Program-made: the position numbers and the translations under genes
In this document: positions 59,740-64,000 of the stretch, in pieces
How the letters are laid out: each line of letters opens with the position of its first letter
Position numbering within the stretch: the first letter of the stretch is position 1
The notes under the pieces: generated by a model
The model's input: only the letters and a program-made list of their open reading frames with translations
Database searches by the model: none
What the model was told of the DNA's origin: nothing
From: an uncultured delta proteobacterium
Lineage (GTDB): Bacteria; Desulfobacterota; Desulfobulbia; Desulfobulbales; Desulfocapsaceae
Length of the DNA: 64,000 bases
Direction of reading: 5' to 3'
Assembly (NCBI GenBank): GCA_903875445.1
Contig: CAIQWD010000069.1
Span: 52,271-116,270 of the forward strand

Positions 59740-61143
59740 ATGAAGAAAACATTGTTAGTAAGCGCACTTGGACTGGTTATGGCTATGGGTATTTCCAACG
59801 GTTGGGCAGCATCGACAATCGACGGAAAAGTAACCAATGACAGTAAAGTCGAGCAGGCTGCTAATATTGCCATTGGCGAAGATAATAAAGCTGCCCTGGG
59901 ATCTGTCAGCATCAAAGATTCGACGGTAGGTAAGACCGGAGTGATAACGAACAAATCCGACGTCAAACAGGCCGCCAACATTGCCATTGGTAAAGGCAAC
60001 GAGGCGAATATGGGTTCTGTTGCCGTGAAAAATGCCAAGGTTGACGGCAAGTTGACCAACGACTCCAAGGTTGAACAGGCCGCAAATATTGCCATTGGCG
60101 AGAAAAACAAGGCCAATATGGGCTCCGTCAATATGGATGGCGGGTCGATTGGTAAGACCGGTGTGGTAACGAACAAATCCACCGTCAAACAGGCTGCCAA
60201 TATTGCAATCGGTAAAGAGAATGTGGCCAATATGGGCTCAGTCAATTTGAAAGACGCCAAGGTTGACGGCAAATTGACCAACGATTCCAAGGTTGAGCAG
60301 GCTGCCAATATTGCCATTGGCGAGAAAAACAAAGCCAATATGGGTTCCGTCAATATGGAAGGCGGATCGATCGGCAAGACCGGTGTGGTAACGAACAAAT
60401 CCGAGGTCAAACAGGCCGCCAATATTGCCATCGGCAAAGGCAACGAAGCCAATATGGGTTCGATCAATATGAAAGACGCCAAGGTTGACGGCAAATTGAC
60501 GAACACCTCGAAAGTTGAACAGGCCGCCAATATTGCCATCGGCGAGAACAACAAAGCCAATATGGGTTCCGTCAATATGGAAGGCGGGTCGATCGGCAAG
60601 ACCGGTGTGGTAACGAACAAATCCGATGTCAAACAGGCCGCCAATATTGCAATCGGCAAAGGCAACGAAGCCAATATGGGTTCGATCAATATGAAAAACG
60701 CCAAGGTTGACGGCAAATTGACGAATGACTCGAAAGTCGAGCAGGCCGCCAATATCGCCATTGGCGAGAACAACAAGGCCAATATGGGCTCCGTCAATAT
60801 GGATGGCGGCTCGATTGGTAAAACCGGTGTGGTAACGAACAAATCGACTGTCAAGCAAGCTGCCAATATTGCAATCGGTAAAGGCAACGAGGCCAATATG
60901 GGATCAATCAACATGAAAGATTCCAAGATTGACGGTAAAGTTACCAATACCTCTAATGTCGAGCAGGCCGCCAATATCGCCATTGGCGAGAATAACAAAG
61001 CCAATATGGGATCTGTTGATATCAAAAACAGCACAGTTGGCAAAACCGGCGTTATCACCAACAAATCCGATGTAAAACAAGCTGCCAATATTGCCATTGG
61101 TAAAGGCAATGAAGCAAGCATGGGGTCAGTTTCAGTTGAGTAA
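59740..61143 (+). CDS. Secreted curlin-like repeat protein (putative fibre subunit)
   Basis: 467 aa from the ATG at 59740 (GAGG 8 bases upstream). A signal peptide (KKTLLVSALGLVMAMGISNG) ends near WAAS. The rest is six double repeats of 74 residues: a 38-residue unit starting VEQAANIAIGENNKANMGSV and a 36-residue unit starting VKQAANIAIGKGNEANMGSI. Gly, Asn, Ala, Ile, Val and Lys dominate and there is no Cys. G-x-x-N-x-A with a nearby Gln recalls curlin repeats. With a CsgG-like protein 550 bases downstream it is best read as an amyloid-like surface fibre subunit. Homology to CsgA is not proven. Confidence 0.85.
   Translation: MKKTLLVSALGLVMAMGISNGWAASTIDGKVTNDSKVEQAANIAIGEDNKAALGSVSIKDSTVGKTGVITNKSDVKQAANIAIGKGNEANMGSVAVKNAKVDGKLTNDSKVEQAANIAIGEKNKANMGSVNMDGGSIGKTGVVTNKSTVKQAANIAIGKENVANMGSVNLKDAKVDGKLTNDSKVEQAANIAIGEKNKANMGSVNMEGGSIGKTGVVTNKSEVKQAANIAIGKGNEANMGSINMKDAKVDGKLTNTSKVEQAANIAIGENNKANMGSVNMEGGSIGKTGVVTNKSDVKQAANIAIGKGNEANMGSINMKNAKVDGKLTNDSKVEQAANIAIGENNKANMGSVNMDGGSIGKTGVVTNKSTVKQAANIAIGKGNEANMGSINMKDSKIDGKVTNTSNVEQAANIAIGENNKANMGSVDIKNSTVGKTGVITNKSDVKQAANIAIGKGNEASMGSVSVE
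59812..61143 (+). repeat. Six tandem 222-bp repeats in the fibre-subunit gene
   Basis: The coding region is built of six 222-bp units (6 x 222 = 1,332 bp), each one 38-residue plus one 36-residue half. Units in the middle (about 60280-60900) are nearly identical at DNA level, while the first and last are diverged. The pattern indicates recent internal duplication. Confidence 0.85.
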
Positions 61144-61166
61144 TAAAGAAGTGGTCAGCTAGAAAT

Positions 61167-61216
61167 CAAGAACCTTTTTCTCATGTCGAAAGCGATATGA
61201 ACGAAAAAGGTTCTTG
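61167..61216 (+). promoter_or_regulatory. Strong hairpin between fibre-subunit gene and downstream genes
   Basis: A 14-bp perfect stem (CAAGAACCTTTTTC / GAAAAAGGTTCTTG) with a 22-nt loop lies 24 bases after the subunit stop. The T-run is inside the stem, not after it, so partial termination or 3'-end protection of the subunit mRNA is likelier than full termination. Either would keep subunit levels above those of the assembly proteins. Confidence 0.6.
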
Positions 61217-61287
61217 CCGATGGCAGGTGTTTTGATCTCAAATCTCCTTGATATTCAAGCATCTTTATAGCAAACGAGAGATACGAT

Positions 61288-61638
61288 ATGAAAACAATGC
61301 AGGTATTTTTTCTGATGTCATTATTCTTTTTTATTGCCATGAGTGGGTTGGACATTGCTCAGGGGTCGGATTTGGATGATGGTATCTCCAAATTTACTGA
61401 TGACGGTATTGAGAAAGATGATGAAATGGGGAAAGCGGATCTCAACATCAAATTTATTGTCATGGATGCCAAAGCAAAAGCAATGACCATGAAAAATAGT
61501 AAGGATAGTAAGGATCAAGTTGGCAGTTCCGGCGGTGCAAACATGAACAGCGTCGTTATGGGCGCTGGGAGTAACATAAAGGGCAACGTTTATATCATCG
61601 ACCAAAGCAAAGGCGCCAAGACAAATGTTTCTGAGTAA
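61288..61638 (+). CDS. Small secreted protein with related motif (possible minor subunit)
   Basis: 116 aa with a signal peptide (QVFFLMSLFFFIAMSGLDIA). An acidic middle (DDGISKFTDDGIEKDDEMG) precedes a C-terminal NMNSVVMGAGSNIKGNVYII segment. This has the alternating polar/hydrophobic Gly-Asn style of the repeat proteins, though only one unit. By position between subunit and CsgG-like genes it could be a nucleator or chaperone, as CsgB/CsgE/CsgF are for curli. No homology to those was recognised. Confidence 0.65.
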   Translation: MKTMQVFFLMSLFFFIAMSGLDIAQGSDLDDGISKFTDDGIEKDDEMGKADLNIKFIVMDAKAKAMTMKNSKDSKDQVGSSGGANMNSVVMGAGSNIKGNVYIIDQSKGAKTNVSE

Positions 61639-61690
61639 TGGCCAGGCTATTTTGTTTAAAGCTATTCTTCAACATATTGGATAACTAAAT

Positions 61691-63187
61691 ATGAGACTCA
61701 ACAAAGCTGTAATTGTCTATCAGTTGGTTGATTTTGCGAAAGCCAAGAGCGGTATGAATGTTTTAATGTTGAGCTTGGCTCTTGTCTTGCTGTCATCTTG
61801 CGGTGACATGAACCCTAAAAATACCAATATCGAGCTGGAAAAGAGTGCGCCTGTAGTGAAGGTGACGAACTATACTCAGGCTCTGTTGGACCTTGGTTTG
61901 ATGTCACAGATTTACGACACCGGACTGATGAAGGTACAGAGTCAGGATATCCAAGATGAAACCGGTACATCAACGACCAGCGGTGGCGAGATTCAGCGCA
62001 ACATTACTGAAATAATGAAGAGTACCCTCAATTCCATCGGCGGTAATGTGCGGTTTATTGAATACAATCCGTCGTATATTCAGAACCAGATGGTTTCCGG
62101 ATATAGCAATTTTGGTAACAAGACAATTCCCGATGTTGTTATCACCGGTGGCATAACCGAGTTCGACCGCGGACTTGAAACCAGAGGTGATAATACCAAC
62201 GTAGATGCCGAGGCAGAGTTTGGCGGTGCCCCCAAATGGTTTCCCTCCCAGACTGCCGGTGTCAGTTATGGTGATACCTCGAAAACAGGCAAGGCCCGGA
62301 TCACACTCGATTTCAATCTTAAAAATTTCCAGACCTTGGCAGGAATTCCTCGAATGTCGACTACCAACAGCATGGAGGTTTATAAAGGGCTGAAGGAAGA
62401 AGAGGTTGGTATTACCCTCTTTGGACCGACGTTCGGCTTGAAGGGTCAAATCAAGAAGGTTCAGGGACGGCATGAGGCGGTAAGGGTTCTCGTCCAGGTG
62501 AGCATGATCCAGATGATTGGTAAATATCTGGCATTACCTTATTGGCGGTTAATGGGTGATGATGTTTCACCCGATAAAACGGTTCTGGATTCAATCTCGG
62601 AAACCTATCACCGGATGGGACGCGAGGATCGGGTAGGGGCTGCTCAGCAATGGCTTACCTTGCATGGATTCGATGTGAGTATCAATAATCGCATGGACAG
62701 CAAGACCGTTGCTGCTTTGCAGCAGTTTGATTCTAAGCTCGGATCCGCAGATCCGGGTGGTATTAGCGAAGCATTGTTCACAAAACTATACTTGAATATT
62801 CCGGTCACCCGGGAGGCTTATGGCAAAAGGCAGAAAATGAACGAATATTTCGCCAAAATGCAGAAGGGAGCACAGGAGCCTGAAGAACAAAAAGCTACAC
62901 GGTCCGAAAAGAAAGCTGTAGCGACTCAAGCACAGCCGGCAAGCCAGAAGCAGGCACCCGTGCAACAACAGCAGGAAGTGGCGCAGGCTCAAGCAGCACC
63001 GGAGGCGGTTGCTCAGAAAAAAGCAGCCCCAGCACAGACTGCTTCTGCAACCACTGCTTCTGCAGCTGCTGTAGAATCTGCACCTAGTCCAGCGGCAGTT
63101 TCACCACCTGCAGCCGCAGCCGCAGCTGCAGCCGCAGCTCCAAAACCCAAGAAGTTTGGTCGCCAACTTACGGCTGAAGACTGGTAA
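61691..63187 (+). CDS. CsgG-like outer-membrane lipoprotein with C-terminal peptidoglycan-binding segment
   Basis: 498 aa. Lipobox LLSSC (Cys37). Residues ~50-290 follow the CsgG-type pattern: VVKVTNYTQALLDLG, VRFIEYNPSY, DVVITGGITEFDRGL, then a long SKTGKARITLDFNLKN strand region and HEAVRVLVQVSMIQMIGKY. Residues ~310-375 resemble a PG-binding-1 repeat (AAQQWLTLHGFDVSINNRMDSKTVAALQQF). The tail (~390-498) is Ala/Gln/Pro-rich and ends KKFGRQLTAEDW. CsgG forms the curli export pore. The added wall-binding part could anchor the pore to peptidoglycan. Assigned from motifs without a search. Confidence 0.78.
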   Translation: MRLNKAVIVYQLVDFAKAKSGMNVLMLSLALVLLSSCGDMNPKNTNIELEKSAPVVKVTNYTQALLDLGLMSQIYDTGLMKVQSQDIQDETGTSTTSGGEIQRNITEIMKSTLNSIGGNVRFIEYNPSYIQNQMVSGYSNFGNKTIPDVVITGGITEFDRGLETRGDNTNVDAEAEFGGAPKWFPSQTAGVSYGDTSKTGKARITLDFNLKNFQTLAGIPRMSTTNSMEVYKGLKEEEVGITLFGPTFGLKGQIKKVQGRHEAVRVLVQVSMIQMIGKYLALPYWRLMGDDVSPDKTVLDSISETYHRMGREDRVGAAQQWLTLHGFDVSINNRMDSKTVAALQQFDSKLGSADPGGISEALFTKLYLNIPVTREAYGKRQKMNEYFAKMQKGAQEPEEQKATRSEKKAVATQAQPASQKQAPVQQQQEVAQAQAAPEAVAQKKAAPAQTASATTASAAAVESAPSPAAVSPPAAAAAAAAAAPKPKKFGRQLTAEDW

Positions 63188-63248
63188 CCCAAGTTTTTCA
63201 ACGCTACAATGGATTCTTTAATAAAGGATCCTAAAGGAGTAAACAACC

Positions 63249-64000
63249 ATGTTATCAAAGAACAGAATAATCCTGATGCTGCTGGTTTTTGCGTTGGTGA
63301 TTTCAGGTACTGCTTGGGGGGGCAACAAGAAGATCATGACCACCCGTGCTGCCAGGGTGCTTGCGGAACGCGCCATTGTTGAATCGGTATATGGTCTGAA
63401 GATTAGATCAAGCGAAGAAGTTGTTGATATGATTGCCGCCAGCTTCACCGGTAAGACTGAATCGAAAACCTCCGCCGATATACAAGGCATCAAAATTGAC
63501 GAGGTTGTTTACGATGCCGACAAAGACATAGCCCAGGCTACCGCCTCTATCAGTTTGGATGAGATCACCAACATTGACGGGCAGGTTGTCAGTCTTAAAG
63601 GCAAGACCTTTAAAAGGGTGGGATTTGCCACGTCAACCCCGGCAAACGCCGGGCCGATCAAGGCTTTACGTGCGGCTGAATTGGACGGCTATAAGAATCT
63701 GGTGAAGACGGTGGTTGGTTTCACGCTTGAGAGTCAGACCACGGTTGAAAACTATATGCTGAGTTCGGATGTGGTAAAGGTTAAGGTTATGGCCACCACG
63801 TATCTTGCCGATTTAGTAGATTATGGCTGGGATCAGGAAGGAAATGCCTTTGTTAAATTTAAGGTCAATGTCAAAGATATTGAAGAGTTGCTTGGCGCTA
63901 AAATCCCCGGAGCGGGTGACATTGTCGAGGTTGAAGGCCATGGTGCTTCCGTTGATGATTTCTCGGCTGCCCATAAACAGGTCTCAGCTGATGACAGTAA
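63249..64000 (+). CDS. LPP20-type secreted protein, partial at window end
   Basis: ATG at 63249 with AAAGGAG upstream; the frame is open to the end (250 residues seen). A signal peptide ends near SGTAWGG. Two LPP20-like units are seen: RAARVLAERAIVESVYGLKI (~33-52) and RAAELDGYKNLVKTVVGFTL (~145-164), each followed by beta strands such as VVKVKVMATTYLADLVDYGW. LPP20/FlgP-FlgT relatives are envelope lipoproteins near flagella or CsgG-like pores. No lipobox Cys is visible in this signal peptide. It lies 61 bases after the CsgG-like gene, likely co-transcribed. Confidence 0.78.
   Translation, partial: MLSKNRIILMLLVFALVISGTAWGGNKKIMTTRAARVLAERAIVESVYGLKIRSSEEVVDMIAASFTGKTESKTSADIQGIKIDEVVYDADKDIAQATASISLDEITNIDGQVVSLKGKTFKRVGFATSTPANAGPIKALRAAELDGYKNLVKTVVGFTLESQTTVENYMLSSDVVKVKVMATTYLADLVDYGWDQEGNAFVKFKVNVKDIEELLGAKIPGAGDIVEVEGHGASVDDFSAAHKQVSADDS

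Noticed and set aside
59661..61121. 486-aa minus-strand ORF opposite the fibre-subunit gene
   Set aside because: Same artefact of 222-bp in-frame repeats; the plus strand has signal peptide, ribosome-binding site and operon context.
59812..61143. Regular repeats considered as CRISPR
   Set aside because: Units are 222 bp, contiguous, coding and without unique spacers.

Overview
The window looks like a chromosome segment from a Gram-negative anaerobe of the Desulfobacterota, most like the Desulfobulbales. That placement is an inference from gene content: futalosine-route menaquinone genes (mqnB, mqnD), RNase Y instead of RNase E, a yicC-remA-gmk block, an AmmeMemoRadiSam enzyme, a TIGR02285-type periplasmic protein, four sensor/chemoreceptor proteins and several radical SAM proteins, together with Gram-negative envelope genes (pal, ompH/skp, lolA). 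No rRNA, tRNA, CRISPR array, phage or IS transposase was recognised.

Layout. 1-1.6 kb: the 3' end of an aryl-polyene-like biosynthetic cluster (MMPL exporter, DUF3261 lipoprotein, thioesterase). 1.7-3.2 kb: a B12-type radical SAM gene. 3.3-7.8 kb: a hybrid histidine kinase with a small coiled-coil partner, flanked by gene wrecks (frameshifted HNH gene, broken secreted-protein gene, glycosyltransferase fragment). 7.8-12.2 kb: alkaline phosphatase, soluble Cache protein and chemoreceptor. 12.2-16.6 kb: three genes with 4-base overlaps, namely a 782-aa protein of unknown function, a phosphatidylserine-decarboxylase-like protein and an Lgt-like membrane protein. Divergent from them is a 560-aa secreted repeat protein (16.9-18.5 kb). 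18.6-26.4 kb: ACT regulator, YihY-type membrane protein, hybrid kinase, HDOD protein, MoaE, lytic transglycosylase and Nudix hydrolase. 26.6-31 kb: coiled-coil protein, zapA, 6S RNA, rny, tyrS. 31-35 kb: Fur-family regulator, radical SAM protein, pal and ompH. 35.2-37.8 kb: yicC-remA-gmk-rlmB. 37.9-47.5 kb: periplasmic binding protein, kinase, S1-domain protein, RiPP-type radical SAM, lolA, murI, fmdB-like gene and queA. 47.7-50.2 kb: mqnB-mqnD-mobA-like operon. 50.2-58.7 kb: HTH/two-CW protein, receiver-PEP-synthase-like protein, aminoacyl-tRNA-protein transferase, amrS, membrane protein, PilZ and rarA. 59.2-64 kb: a secretion locus that runs off the window.

The most unusual content is the 59.2-64 kb locus. 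It contains a 467-aa secreted protein built from six 74-residue (222-bp) double repeats with a curlin-like N-I-A-I-G-x-x-N-x-A core, a small secreted protein with a related motif, a CsgG-like lipoprotein with an apparent peptidoglycan-binding segment and an Ala-rich tail, and an LPP20-type protein. It reads as a divergent curli-like (functional-amyloid-like) export and assembly system. A second repeat protein with the same core motif lies about 41 kb away, divergent from the unknown/PSD/Lgt-like operon. A second point of interest is a roughly 105-bp palindromic element present in four copies. In two copies it supplies the stop codon of an adjacent gene, and one of these also abuts a start codon.
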